Assembly: GCA_947380915.1 (NCBI GenBank)
Contig: CANCSY010000046.1
Coordinates: 1 to 16,900 of the forward strand
Direction of reading: 5' to 3'
Length of the DNA stretch: 16,900 bases
From: Beijerinckiaceae bacterium
GTDB taxonomy: Bacteria; Pseudomonadota; Alphaproteobacteria; Rhizobiales; Beijerinckiaceae
The position numbers were made by a program, and so were the translations under genes. Below the pieces are notes generated by a model. The model saw nothing but the letters and a program-made list of their open reading frames with translations, did no database searches and was not told where the DNA came from. This document shows, one piece after another, positions 6,607 to 14,270 of the stretch (the first letter of the stretch is position 1; each line of letters starts with the position of its first letter).

Positions 6607-7917
6607 CTATTTGACCTCTAGCACATACTTTTTCAATTTCGAATGCAAGCTCTGTCTGCTCAGTCCGAGGCGTTTGGCCGCATTGGTGATGTTGCCCTTG
6701 CACAGATCCAGCACCGCCACGATGGTCTTGCGCTCGATGGCTTCGGTCGAGGCGCTGACCAACTGCTCCAGCGAGAAGCCCTCGTCATAGACATCGCTGG
6801 CGCTGGGGCCCGCCTGGTTGCCGCCCGAAAGCCGCGTCGTCACATCGCGCAACAGAAGGCCGAAGTAACCGGGTTGATCGGGTCTGTCGCCCACCGCCGA
6901 AATCTCGACCTGCGTGTTCAGGCCCAGTTCCCCGTAAAGGATGGTCGTCAGCAGGCGCACGCCGCCATGTTGCTTCACCAGAGTGAGGATCAGCCCGATT
7001 CCCGCGCCGGGATGGGAAAGCCAGCGCTCGATCTTCTCCCCGGCGACCGCATTTTCCGCGCCGATCTGAATCAGGTCGAGGAACGTGTGGTTGGCGCGCT
7101 GGACCACGCCCTCCTTGTCGACAATGACGAAGCCATCGGGCAGGCGCTGGATGATGCTCTCGCTGGCGAAAGCATCCAGCGCCTCCTGCGGGACCTGCGC
7201 CCCGCCCATGGGCGTCATCTGGAAGAGGTAAAAGGCGCCCGCGTCCGTGGTCATCAGCGAGGCGCGCAGGCTCCAGAGCGCATCCGCCGGCGACAGGCGC
7301 AGCGCGATTCCGGGCGCGCGGCCCTGTTCGCGCACCTTGCCAAGCATGGCGTCAAAGGATTTGCGGTCGCGGGGCGGCATGTCCGGATAGAATTCCGGAC
7401 CGGGAAGAAGGCCCAGACCCTTGGTCGCCGCCGCATTGGCCTCGACGATGCGCAGATTGGTGACGCGCACCACAACCGCTGGCTCGGTCGAGGCGTCGAA
7501 GAGCATCTTGTAGCGGGTCTCGATTTCCCGGAACCGCCAATGTTCCCGCTCCCGCTCCTGCTGGGCCAGTTGAAGGCGCGCCTGCAAATCCGAGATAGCC
7601 TGCAAATTCTTGCCAACGGCGATGAAGCCCGATTCCTTGCCGAGGCTCACGGCCGTATATTCGAAAGGCAATTCGCGTCCGCTGGGCAGGCGCTGCTTGA
7701 TCTGGAAACAGGAGGAGGCGCCCTTGAGGCGCATGTCCTCGATCATTTTCTGAATTTGCGGATTGATCTCGGGATTGATCGTGTCGGTCCAGCAGCGCCC
7801 CCGCCAGGCGTCGATCCCATCATCGGCCAGTGCTTCCGAAGGCACGGCGGCGCGAATGACGCCGTTCGAATCGAGCGTCAAGGTGATGTCCGGCTTTGCG
7901 AAGCTGTTGGCGATCAT
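6607..7917 (-). CDS. ppsR: PpsR/CrtJ-type photosynthesis repressor
   Basis: A 436-residue transcriptional regulator: N-terminal PAS (about 1-105, beginning MIANSFAKPDITLTLD), a glutamine-rich helix (about 105-140), two further PAS domains (about 140-245 and 265-370) and a Fis-type helix-turn-helix (about 385-436, with NAAKRLGLSRQSLHSKLKKY). PpsR represses bacteriochlorophyll, carotenoid and antenna genes by binding TGT-N12-ACA pairs. Cysteines are at 42, 70 and 406 only. The one in the DNA-binding domain is kept, but there is none in the central PAS domains where CrtJ has its partner cysteine, so a PpsR2-like, less redox-dependent protein is inferred. The start at 7917 was chosen because the protein then begins as PpsR2 proteins do; the frame stays open to 7980. 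An operator lies 58 bases upstream. bphP follows in the same direction. Confidence 0.93.
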   Translation of the reverse strand: MIANSFAKPDITLTLDSNGVIRAAVPSEALADDGIDAWRGRCWTDTINPEINPQIQKMIEDMRLKGASSCFQIKQRLPSGRELPFEYTAVSLGKESGFIAVGKNLQAISDLQARLQLAQQEREREHWRFREIETRYKMLFDASTEPAVVVRVTNLRIVEANAAATKGLGLLPGPEFYPDMPPRDRKSFDAMLGKVREQGRAPGIALRLSPADALWSLRASLMTTDAGAFYLFQMTPMGGAQVPQEALDAFASESIIQRLPDGFVIVDKEGVVQRANHTFLDLIQIGAENAVAGEKIERWLSHPGAGIGLILTLVKQHGGVRLLTTILYGELGLNTQVEISAVGDRPDQPGYFGLLLRDVTTRLSGGNQAGPSASDVYDEGFSLEQLVSASTEAIERKTIVAVLDLCKGNITNAAKRLGLSRQSLHSKLKKYVLEVK

Positions 7918-7974
7918 CGTGGGTCCAGATGCGCACCTGCACACACTGACAGAAGTCATGCCGCAGCCCCGAAA

Positions 7975-7992
7975 TGTCAATGAAAAATTACA
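7975..7992 (-). promoter_or_regulatory. PpsR operator TGT-N12-ACA upstream of ppsR
   Basis: A perfect TGT-N12-ACA palindrome, the known PpsR/CrtJ binding motif, lies 58-75 bases before the ppsR start. On the minus strand its right half contains TTGACA (7980 to 7975), a consensus -35 box, so a bound repressor would block RNA polymerase. I see no good -10 box at 17-18 bases from it. Autoregulation of ppsR, and control of bphP behind it, is the simplest reading. Confidence 0.65.
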
Positions 7993-8049
7993 CTATCATA
8001 TGGAAAAACGTGATTACAGTCCGGAAAATTGGACAGGTGTGGCTCGAGG

Positions 8050-8067
8050 GCGGAGGGGCGCCTCCGC
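8050..8067 (-). promoter_or_regulatory. GC-rich hairpin after idi
   Basis: GCGGAGG (8050-8056) pairs perfectly with CCTCCGC (8061-8067) around a 4-base loop, about 29 bases past the idi stop on the minus strand. No T-run follows on that strand, so it may be a partial terminator or an RNA-stabilising end separating bchG-idi from ppsR-bphP transcripts. A further palindrome, TTGATC-C-GATCAA (8087-8099), overlaps the idi stop codon. Confidence 0.4.
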
Positions 8068-8095
8068 TTCTGAGCAAGCATAGAATTTGATCCGA

Positions 8096-8632
8096 TCAAG
8101 TTTTTGGGAGATGGAAAAGCGTCTCGCCGAAAGTATCCATATAGTGCCGAAACCAATATGTATAATCATCAGGATTCAAGTATATATCGTTTTTAAGTTC
8201 GCTGTATGACCCCCATCTGACATCATCTACTTCTTTTGGATCGGGATTTGCTTCTCCGTTGTATATTCCAATGAATAAATGGACGAGTTCGTCTTCGATG
8301 AGGTTGCCCCCTACATCCGCACGGTAATGTGTTTGCGCGGTGAAGAAAAGCGGACAGGAAAATCCCAATTCTTCGGGCAGGCGCCGTAAAGCTGCTTTGT
8401 CCGTCGCCTCGCCGGGGCGGGGATGGGAGCAGCAGGCGTTGGCCCACAGGCCGGCGGAATGATATTTCTGAGTCGCCCGGCGTTGCAGCAGCATCCGGCC
8501 GTGGTCATCGATGATGCAGATCGACACCGCGCGGTGAAGGTACCCGAGGCGATGCGCCGGCAATTTGTCGGCGCGGCCAATCTCCCTGTCGTCCATATCG
8601 ACGAGGATTACCTGTTCTAGCGTGTCATCCAT
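8096..8632 (-). CDS. idi: Isopentenyl-diphosphate delta-isomerase, type I
   Basis: A 178-residue Nudix-fold enzyme that interconverts isopentenyl and dimethylallyl diphosphate, feeding carotenoid and phytol/geranylgeraniol synthesis. The catalytic cysteine lies in ANACCSHPRPGE (Cys67 or Cys68; His70 as metal ligand). The Nudix-like helix GEATDKAALRRLPEELG (74-90) and IEDELVHLF (112-120), with acidic Glu113 and Glu115, match the E. coli active-site residues. Idi genes commonly sit in purple-bacterial photosynthesis clusters; here it follows bchG after 80 bases. No ribosome site is visible before the ATG. Oddly, the DNA for the C-terminal third (about 8100-8330) is markedly richer in A/T, with codons such as TAT, ATA and TTA, while the N-terminal part is GC-rich like its neighbours. 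Confidence 0.93.
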   Translation of the reverse strand: MDDTLEQVILVDMDDREIGRADKLPAHRLGYLHRAVSICIIDDHGRMLLQRRATQKYHSAGLWANACCSHPRPGEATDKAALRRLPEELGFSCPLFFTAQTHYRADVGGNLIEDELVHLFIGIYNGEANPDPKEVDDVRWGSYSELKNDIYLNPDDYTYWFRHYMDTFGETLFHLPKT

Positions 8633-8712
8633 GGGATATCCGTATATGCGCCAAGGGCTTCGTCATGCCGCCACCTCAAGGGATACGCCCGACCGGGGCC
8701 GCCGGATCCCGC

Positions 8713-9606
8713 TCAAGCCGAAAGGGCGAAGACGCGCGCCGCGCAGGCGCTCGCCATCATGCCCAAAACAAACAGCGGCACGCCGAAGCCGCTATACCAA
8801 AGGGCTTTCTCGATCGGCGCCTTCAGGAACTTCGCCATCATCAGCAATTGCCCGATGAGCAGCAGCACGATGAAGGCGCCCTGAAGAGGCTTGCCCCAGG
8901 AGAAGACCAGACCAATCACCACCACCTGCGGCGCAGCCATGATGGCGCAGGCGACCTTCGCGGCGCCATCAGCGCCCAGCAGCACGGGCAGGGAATGGAC
9001 GCCCATCTGGCTGTCGCCCTTGATCGACTTGAAATCATTGAGCGTCATGATGCCATGGGCGCCGATGCTGTAGAGGATCGCAAGCCCGATGGAGGCGTTG
9101 GTCGGCAGGGCGCCGCCCAGCATCACGGCGCCGCCGGTGATCCAGGCCAGCCCCTCATAGGAGAAGCCGCAGGCCGCATTGCCCCACCAGCCATTTTCCT
9201 TCAGCCTGAAGGGTGGCGCGCTATAGGCCCAGGCGAGCGCCGCGCCGATGATGGCCGAGATGAACACCCATTGGCCCAGCAGGGCCGCCACCGCCAGCGA
9301 AAGCAAAGTCCAGGCGATGCCGATATAGAGGCCCCAGGCGCCGGGAATGCGGCCCGAGGGGATCGGGCGGTTCGGCTCATTGATGGCGTCCACATGGCGG
9401 TCATACCAGTCGTTGACCGCCTGGCTCATGGCGCAGACCAGCGGTCCCGCGAGGATGATCCCAACGATGGCGATCACCGCGTTTTCCAGAAGCGGCGCGC
9501 CCGAGGCCAGAACCCCGCAGGCGAAGGCCCACATGGGCGGAAACCAGGTGATGGGCTTCAGCAATTCCAGAACGGCCGCAGGGGCGGGATAGGTTTTGGC
9601 CTGCAT
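8713..9606 (-). CDS. bchG: Bacteriochlorophyll synthase (BchG)
   Basis: A 297-residue polytopic membrane prenyltransferase of the UbiA superfamily. BchG esterifies bacteriochlorophyllide a with geranylgeranyl (or phytyl) diphosphate, the last major step of bacteriochlorophyll a synthesis. The first Asp-rich motif, NDWYDRHVDAINEPNRPIPS (residues 65-84), and the second, NDFKSIKGD (190-198), bind the Mg-diphosphate; both are complete, and the first is the characteristic chlorophyll-synthase form. About eight to nine hydrophobic helices follow the family pattern and the length is typical. It stands between bciB and idi on the same strand, an arrangement that groups late pigment steps. Unlike in Rhodobacter, no pucC-like gene or bchP follows it here. 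Imperfect PpsR and inverted-repeat sites lie about 40-70 bases upstream. Confidence 0.95.
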   Translation of the reverse strand: MQAKTYPAPAAVLELLKPITWFPPMWAFACGVLASGAPLLENAVIAIVGIILAGPLVCAMSQAVNDWYDRHVDAINEPNRPIPSGRIPGAWGLYIGIAWTLLSLAVAALLGQWVFISAIIGAALAWAYSAPPFRLKENGWWGNAACGFSYEGLAWITGGAVMLGGALPTNASIGLAILYSIGAHGIMTLNDFKSIKGDSQMGVHSLPVLLGADGAAKVACAIMAAPQVVVIGLVFSWGKPLQGAFIVLLLIGQLLMMAKFLKAPIEKALWYSGFGVPLFVLGMMASACAARVFALSA

Positions 9607-9644
9607 GAAGTGATCCGCCCCCTGCTGCGCCCATGCGCCTCAAT

Positions 9645-9673
9645 GACACCATAAGTGTCTACCCAACTTTACG
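9645..9673 (-). promoter_or_regulatory. Candidate operator region upstream of bchG
   Basis: Two overlapping signals lie 39-67 bases before the bchG start. One is a perfect inverted repeat GACAC-N5-GTGTC (9645-9659). The other is TGT-N12-ACG (9656-9673), one base off the PpsR consensus; read on the minus strand it ends in TAGACA, a possible -35 box. The resemblance to the ppsR operator layout is suggestive, but the mismatch and the lack of a second full site keep confidence low. Confidence 0.35.
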
Positions 9674-9705
9674 CAAAAATCCAGAGGGCGGAAGATCAGG
9701 AATTT

Positions 9706-10950
9706 TTACGGACCGCCAGGCGGGCGCGGCAGTTCGTCCTGCGTGGGCTTCAGCCCATAGGGCTCCACCAGTTTCCAGACGTGAGGCGGGATCATGGCGC
9801 GCATGCGCCGGGGCTCGCTGCGGCGAAGGTGCAGCACAGTCTCGACCGCCTTCATCTCCACCCGCGCCCGCGCGAATTCGAGGCCGCGTGGACCAATGCG
9901 CGGCATCAGCCAGCTGACAATGGGCCGCAGCCAATCGGGCATGCGCCGCAGGGGCAGGCCGCCCGCGGCGCGCTCCACATTGGCGAGAAAGCCCTTCACG
10001 GCGCCCTGCCTCTTTCCCGCAGTACCGGGCGCCGTGGTCACGACCTCGTCGCCCAGCAGGCCCAGCAGTTCCTCGCCGCGCTCATTGCGCACGAGCAGCC
10101 ACTGCTCGCCCTGCCCGCCCATGTAGCCGACGGTGATGTCGGCCAGCACATTGGTGTAGTCGACGCAGGTGCGGCAGGTCAGGGGGAAGAAATCCGGCGG
10201 GAGCTTGGAGATCGGCAATTGCAGGAAAGGCACCTCGCGCACCCGCCCGTCCTTGAAGCGCAGCTCCACTTGGTAGTCGGCGCGGAACTCCAGGTAGGTG
10301 ATGCTGTCGGGCTCCTCGCTGAGCAGATCGAGGAAGGTATGGAAGCTCTCCGTCGTCGTATTGTCCGAACAGGGCGTGCCCACCACGAAGATCTTCTCGA
10401 AGCCCAATTCCGCTTCCAGCGCCCGCAGCGCATAGACCTGACAGGGGATGCCGATGACCGCCAGCTTGCGGATGCCCTTGGCCCGGGCGGGCTCCAGCAG
10501 GGCCAGCAGGGGCGCATAGCCCATGCGCATGCCCCGGCAGTGGGCCATGCCCTCCGCCTTGGTGACGAGCACCGGAACGGGCCGCCACATGTCGTCCGGG
10601 TCCGGCGCCATGGTCAGCACCGCCTCCACCGCGCCGGTTTCCAGAAGGCGCTCGCCGATGCGCGTGGTGATGCCCGTCCATTGGGCGCCCGCCAGGGGCC
10701 TCGCCATCTTCGCCCGCACCATGCGCTTGAACGGCCCGAAAAAAAGCTCGTCCGGCCGCGCGGGATCGCGGGCCCGTCCATGGACTCGCGCCTCCTGCGC
10801 TGCATAATCGGGCTTGATGAACTGGCAGGCGGAACCGCAAGCCCTCGGGTTCTCCATCCGCGACACGCCGCAATCCGTGCAGAGCGACCGGGGCGCGCCC
10901 TGCGCGAGGGGGGGAGTCCAGAGAGGGTGAAGAAGGTCAGTCTGCGGCAT
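9706..10950 (-). CDS. bciB: Ferredoxin-type 8-vinyl reductase (BciB family)
   Basis: A 414-residue iron-sulphur flavoprotein of the F420-hydrogenase/dehydrogenase beta-subunit family. The bacteriochlorophyll-cluster context points to BciB, which reduces the C8 vinyl group of divinyl (proto)chlorophyllide using ferredoxin. An N-terminal cysteine cluster (Cys24, Cys27, Cys38 and Cys42, in LCTDCG and ACGSACQF) is followed by VIGIPCQVYALRALE, VVGTPCSDNTT and a LTCRTCVDYTNVLADITVGYMGG region, all typical of the family and of its two 4Fe-4S sites. The related 7-hydroxymethyl-chlorophyll reductase has the same architecture but is not expected here. I start at the ATG at 10950; the frame is open back to a GTG at 11058, with an unlikely N-terminus, and neither start has a good ribosome site. 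It heads the minus-strand pigment series. Confidence 0.82.
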   Translation of the reverse strand: MPQTDLLHPLWTPPLAQGAPRSLCTDCGVSRMENPRACGSACQFIKPDYAAQEARVHGRARDPARPDELFFGPFKRMVRAKMARPLAGAQWTGITTRIGERLLETGAVEAVLTMAPDPDDMWRPVPVLVTKAEGMAHCRGMRMGYAPLLALLEPARAKGIRKLAVIGIPCQVYALRALEAELGFEKIFVVGTPCSDNTTTESFHTFLDLLSEEPDSITYLEFRADYQVELRFKDGRVREVPFLQLPISKLPPDFFPLTCRTCVDYTNVLADITVGYMGGQGEQWLLVRNERGEELLGLLGDEVVTTAPGTAGKRQGAVKGFLANVERAAGGLPLRRMPDWLRPIVSWLMPRIGPRGLEFARARVEMKAVETVLHLRRSEPRRMRAMIPPHVWKLVEPYGLKPTQDELPRPPGGP

Positions 10951-11106
10951 GTCCGGGTCGCTCGGATAGGGCGGCAGCGGAATAGCGGCCTGTCTCACCC
11001 AATTTCCCCGATCATATGGAGCTTGGCAACGGGGCGCGCGGGCGCAGCTGACCCCCACGGCTGTTCAAGCTGTGGTGATCATCGGCTATTTATTACATTT
11101 CTTGCA

Positions 11107-11118
11107 GGCAAGCTTGCC
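11107..11118. repeat. Perfect 12-bp palindrome in a divergent intergenic region
   Basis: GGCAAGCTTGCC is fully self-complementary. It lies in the space between the divergent bciB and small exported-protein genes, next to an A/T-rich stretch (11088-11103) that could hold promoters. A dimeric regulator site is possible; nothing else supports it. Confidence 0.25.
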
Positions 11119-11229
11119 ATCTTTGGTTAAGGATTGCTCATGGTCACGTTGTCGACCGCTCATGCCGCCCTGGGGAATGCAGGGCTGAATGGCGTCCGCC
11201 GTGACGTCTGTTGGAGCCGCCTGCAAACC

Positions 11230-11568
11230 ATGAAGTCATATGCCCTCGCCACCCTGTTGATCCTCAGCGCGACCGGCGCAAATGCGGCGGATAAAGCCAT
11301 GTTTTGCAAGGCGACGCAGAAGGACCTTTTTGCTCCTGAGACTTTCGCCGTCGTCATCAAGCAGAACAAGATCGCTTACATGAACGACGCCAACGCCTTC
11401 TTCATCGATTATCGCATCAAATTCGAGCGCGGACCCGAAACCCTGGCCGAAGCCGTCCATGATAATGGGGAAGTGCTGCTCCAGATCTATTTCAACAACA
11501 AATCCGTCACCGTGAATTTCACGGGCGGCGCCAAAGGCAGCTACGCCTGCAGCGCGACGGCCATCTGA
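11230..11568 (+). CDS. Small exported protein, function unknown
   Basis: I do not recognise a family. Starting at the ATG at 11230 the product has 112 residues and a clear Sec signal peptide (MKSYALATLLILSATGANA, cut after residue 19). The mature part of about 93 residues has two cysteines (Cys26 and Cys107) near its two ends, suggesting one disulphide in the periplasm, and a strand-like pattern (FAVVIKQNKIAYMN, EVLLQIYFNN, SVTVNFTGG). The open frame extends to 11134, but that N-terminus has no signal character; the signal peptide fixes the start. A GGAG about 14 bases upstream is a poor ribosome site. It is divergent from bciB and followed by a likely terminator, so it is probably its own transcript. 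Confidence 0.72.
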   Translation: MKSYALATLLILSATGANAADKAMFCKATQKDLFAPETFAVVIKQNKIAYMNDANAFFIDYRIKFERGPETLAEAVHDNGEVLLQIYFNNKSVTVNFTGGAKGSYACSATAI

Positions 11569-11579
11569 TCGCGCAAACG

Positions 11580-11620
11580 GGGCGCGGTTATCCGTTAAAT
11601 CGAAGATTGCGCCCATTTTT
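11580..11620 (+). terminator. Probable intrinsic terminator
   Basis: GGGCGC (11580-11585) pairs perfectly with GCGCCC (11609-11614), with wobble pairs extending inward over a rather large loop, and is followed by ATTTTT (11615-11620). It sits 11 bases after the stop of the small exported protein gene and suits a Rho-independent terminator, although the loop is long. Confidence 0.5.
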
Positions 11621-11732
11621 ATCATTTTTGGCGGCTATTCATTTGGTCAGCAGATTCAACCTGTCGTAGAAGGTGGTTGCTAACTTCAAGCTTTTCCGAA
11701 TCACAGGCCGTGGCCTGAACCCAGGGCTCATC

Positions 11733-13055
11733 GTGGCGCAGGATACATCGGACGCGCAGTCCTTCGAGGCTCTGGAAAGCGCCCTTGTGCATCATGCTCA
11801 GGGCAACTTTGCCCGGGCGGTCGAATTATACGGCGCCATCTCCCCCCATTCGCCCTCCTTTCAGGAAGGCCAGTATTATCTGGGCGTCGCCCTTCACCAT
11901 CTGGGCCAGCACCAGCGGGCGGTCACGCTTTTGCGCGCAGCTCTGGCGGCCAGTGGCGGGCGGGTGGATTGGGCCAATAAATTCGGCAATATCCTGACCG
12001 CGCAAAACCGCTTCGCCGAAGCCGCCGACATTTTCGAACAAGCCATCGAAAAGGCGCCGACGCAGGCCCTTCTGTGGATCAACCTGGGCGCCGCCCGGGA
12101 GCGGCTCGGCGATTTCGCCAAGGCGGAAAAGGCCTATCAGGCCGCCATTTCCCTCGAGCCGGAAGCGCAGGAGGCCTATCGTCTCCTTTCGGCGCTCTAT
12201 GCGGGCCAGAACATGGAGCTGGAGTCGGTGCGCGCCTATTGCGCGGGCTACATCGTGTCGCCGCGCGAGACGACCACGCCCTATCTTCTGGGCAAAGCCT
12301 TCTATGTGCTGGGGCGACTTGACGAGGCTGCGGAGGTCTATCGGCAATGGCGGGAGGCGGAGCCGGACAATCCGGTTCCCGCGCATCTCTTCGCCGCCTG
12401 CTCATCCCAGGATGATGGTGACGTGATCCCGGACCGATGTTCGGACGACTATGTCAATGTGACCTTCGACGACTACGCCAGCCATTTCGAAGGCAAGTTG
12501 AGCTCTCTGGACTATCGCGGACCAGAGCTGCTCAAGCGGCTGATGAGCGCGCATTTCCAGGCCCACGCCGACCTGCATGTGCTGGACGCCGGTTGTGGCA
12601 CCGGCCTTTGCGCGCCGATCCTGCGGCCCTATGCACAATCGCTTGAAGGCGTCGATCTCTCGGGCGCCATGCTGGAAATCGCCCATCAGCGCAGTCTTTA
12701 CGAGGCCCTGCACAAGGCCGAAATCGGCGCTTTTCTGGGCGCAAGCGGCAAGACCTTCGACCTGATCGCCTGCATGGACACGCTGATCTATTTCGGCGCC
12801 ATCGACTCCATCTTCCGCCAGTTTGCGGCGAATCTCGCGCCCGGTGGTCGGCTCATCTTCACGTCGGAGATCTGCGCCGACAATAGCAAGATCTACCAGC
12901 TCAATCCCAGCGGCCGGTACAGTCATTCGGTCGCCTATCTGCGCCATGCGATGGAAGCCGCAGGCTTTCACTGCGTCCTGCTCGATCACGAACCCCTGCG
13001 CACCGAACTGCAAAAGCCGGTGGCGGGCGTGATCGTGCTGGCCCAGCGCCTGTGA
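11733..13055 (+). CDS. TPR protein fused to a SAM-dependent methyltransferase
   Basis: The product has 440 residues from the GTG at 11733, preceded at six bases by AGGG. An upstream GTG at 11673 would give 460 residues, but its AGAAGG touches the start codon. The residue numbers below count from 11673. Residues about 32-235 are tandem tetratricopeptide repeats (helical pairs such as GNFARAVELYGA, NRFAEAADIFEQAIEKAP, GDFAKAEKAYQAAISLEP and GRLDEAAEVYRQWREAEP), a protein-binding scaffold. Residues about 260-460 are a Rossmann-fold class I methyltransferase: VLDAGCGTG (303-311) binds S-adenosylmethionine, GVDLS (326-330) ends strand 2, and FDLIACMDTLIYFG and LAPGGRLIFTSE are motifs IV and VI. 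It resembles the predicted TPR-methyltransferases grouped as COG4976; the substrate is unknown. No partner gene is evident nearby. It is probably cytoplasmic. Confidence 0.85.
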   Translation: MAQDTSDAQSFEALESALVHHAQGNFARAVELYGAISPHSPSFQEGQYYLGVALHHLGQHQRAVTLLRAALAASGGRVDWANKFGNILTAQNRFAEAADIFEQAIEKAPTQALLWINLGAARERLGDFAKAEKAYQAAISLEPEAQEAYRLLSALYAGQNMELESVRAYCAGYIVSPRETTTPYLLGKAFYVLGRLDEAAEVYRQWREAEPDNPVPAHLFAACSSQDDGDVIPDRCSDDYVNVTFDDYASHFEGKLSSLDYRGPELLKRLMSAHFQAHADLHVLDAGCGTGLCAPILRPYAQSLEGVDLSGAMLEIAHQRSLYEALHKAEIGAFLGASGKTFDLIACMDTLIYFGAIDSIFRQFAANLAPGGRLIFTSEICADNSKIYQLNPSGRYSHSVAYLRHAMEAAGFHCVLLDHEPLRTELQKPVAGVIVLAQRL

Positions 13056-13124
13056 TGACAGGCGCACCCCTGCTTGCAAACTGAGGCGTCTGTGCGACAC
13101 TTCAGGCAAATCAGGGGAAACAAC

Positions 13125-14156
13125 ATGTTCAAGCTCTTAGGCAAGACGGCGCTGGTCGCTGCCATGGTCGCAGCCGCCGCAAACCCGGTCCACGCGCAGG
13201 CGGATGAAGCCACCTTCTACAAGGGCAAACAGGTCAGTCTCGTCATCGCTGCGGCTGTTGGCGGTGGCTATGATCTTTACGCCAGACTGGTGGCGCGCCA
13301 TCTGGGCAAGCATATTCCCGGCGCCCCCAATGTGGTTCCCCAGAACATGATCGGCGCAGGCGGCAATACGGGCGCCGGCTTCATCTTCAACACCGCGCCC
13401 AAGGACGGCACGGCGATTGGCGCGGCGACCGCTGGCGTGGTTCTGGACGCCATCCTGCTCGACAAGGCCCGCATCAATCACGATCCCCGCAAATTCAAAT
13501 GGCTCGGCAGCGCGGCCAGCGACAGCCTGATTTGCGTGCTCAACAAGGACGCCGCCGCCAATTCCTTCGATGAGGTCTTCCAGAAGGAAACGCTTCTGGG
13601 CGTCAGCGGCGGCACCACCCGCGATTATCCGCAACTGATGAACAAGGTGCTGGGCACGAAGTTCAAACTCATCACCGGCTATCCCGGCACGCGCGATGTG
13701 CATCTGGCCATGGAGCGCAAGGAGGTCGATGGGGTCTGCGGCATGTCCTTCATCTCCGTCCAGTCCCAGCGTCCCGAATGGCTCAAGCAGGACACGGTGA
13801 AGTTCCTCGTGCAGGAAGGCTCCATCCAGCAGCCGGATTTGCAAGCCCTGAAAGTTCCGCTGTCCATCGATTATGCGAAAAATGACGACCAGAGAAAGGT
13901 GATGGGGCTTCTCTATACCCAGAACACCTATCTGCGGCCCTTCATGGCGCCGCCCGAAACGCCGGACGCCCGGGTTGCGGTGCTGCGGGAGGCCTTCATG
14001 CAAACCATGAAAGATCCCGAATTGTTGGCGGAGGCCGCGAAGGCGCGCCTTGTCGTGGACGCGCGCTCCGGCCAGGAACTGACCTCAGTGGTCGAGAGCA
14101 TCTTCGCCCTGCCCAAGTCGATCCATGACCAGTTGCGGCAGGCCCTGATCGAGTAA
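13125..14156 (+). CDS. TctC/Bug-like periplasmic solute-binding protein
   Basis: A 344-residue exported binding protein. The start at 13125 has a good AGGGGA site seven bases upstream and gives a clear signal peptide (residues 1-24, ending PVHA). The mature part resembles the tripartite tricarboxylate transporter receptor (TctC/Bug) family: VSLVIAAAVGGGYDLYARLVARHL is the equivalent of the canonical VPxxPGGGxDxxAR stretch, and NMIGAGGNTGAGFI matches the NRPGAGGxxGA motif. The family binds small carboxylates in a two-lobed cleft. No TctA or TctB membrane subunit is in the window, as is common for orphan Bug proteins that serve sensing or share a transporter. The class II aldolase gene follows after 114 bases and may be in the same transcript, hinting at a small organic acid. 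The ligand is unknown. Confidence 0.82.
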   Translation: MFKLLGKTALVAAMVAAAANPVHAQADEATFYKGKQVSLVIAAAVGGGYDLYARLVARHLGKHIPGAPNVVPQNMIGAGGNTGAGFIFNTAPKDGTAIGAATAGVVLDAILLDKARINHDPRKFKWLGSAASDSLICVLNKDAAANSFDEVFQKETLLGVSGGTTRDYPQLMNKVLGTKFKLITGYPGTRDVHLAMERKEVDGVCGMSFISVQSQRPEWLKQDTVKFLVQEGSIQQPDLQALKVPLSIDYAKNDDQRKVMGLLYTQNTYLRPFMAPPETPDARVAVLREAFMQTMKDPELLAEAAKARLVVDARSGQELTSVVESIFALPKSIHDQLRQALIE

Positions 14157-14270
14157 GCGGCGGACCGCCTCCCGCGCATCATCATTCACAGAGCGCCGCC
14201 AACAGGTTAAACATGCCTGCAAAGCGTTGCGCCGATTATGCCGCAAGAATCAAGACAAGAGGAAATCATC

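Noticed and set aside
6643..7983. 446-residue frame antisense to ppsR
   Set aside because: Shadow of ppsR; no recognisable domain.
9655..11130. 491-residue frame antisense to bciB
   Set aside because: Composition typical of a reversed GC-rich gene; bciB carries ordered cysteine motifs.
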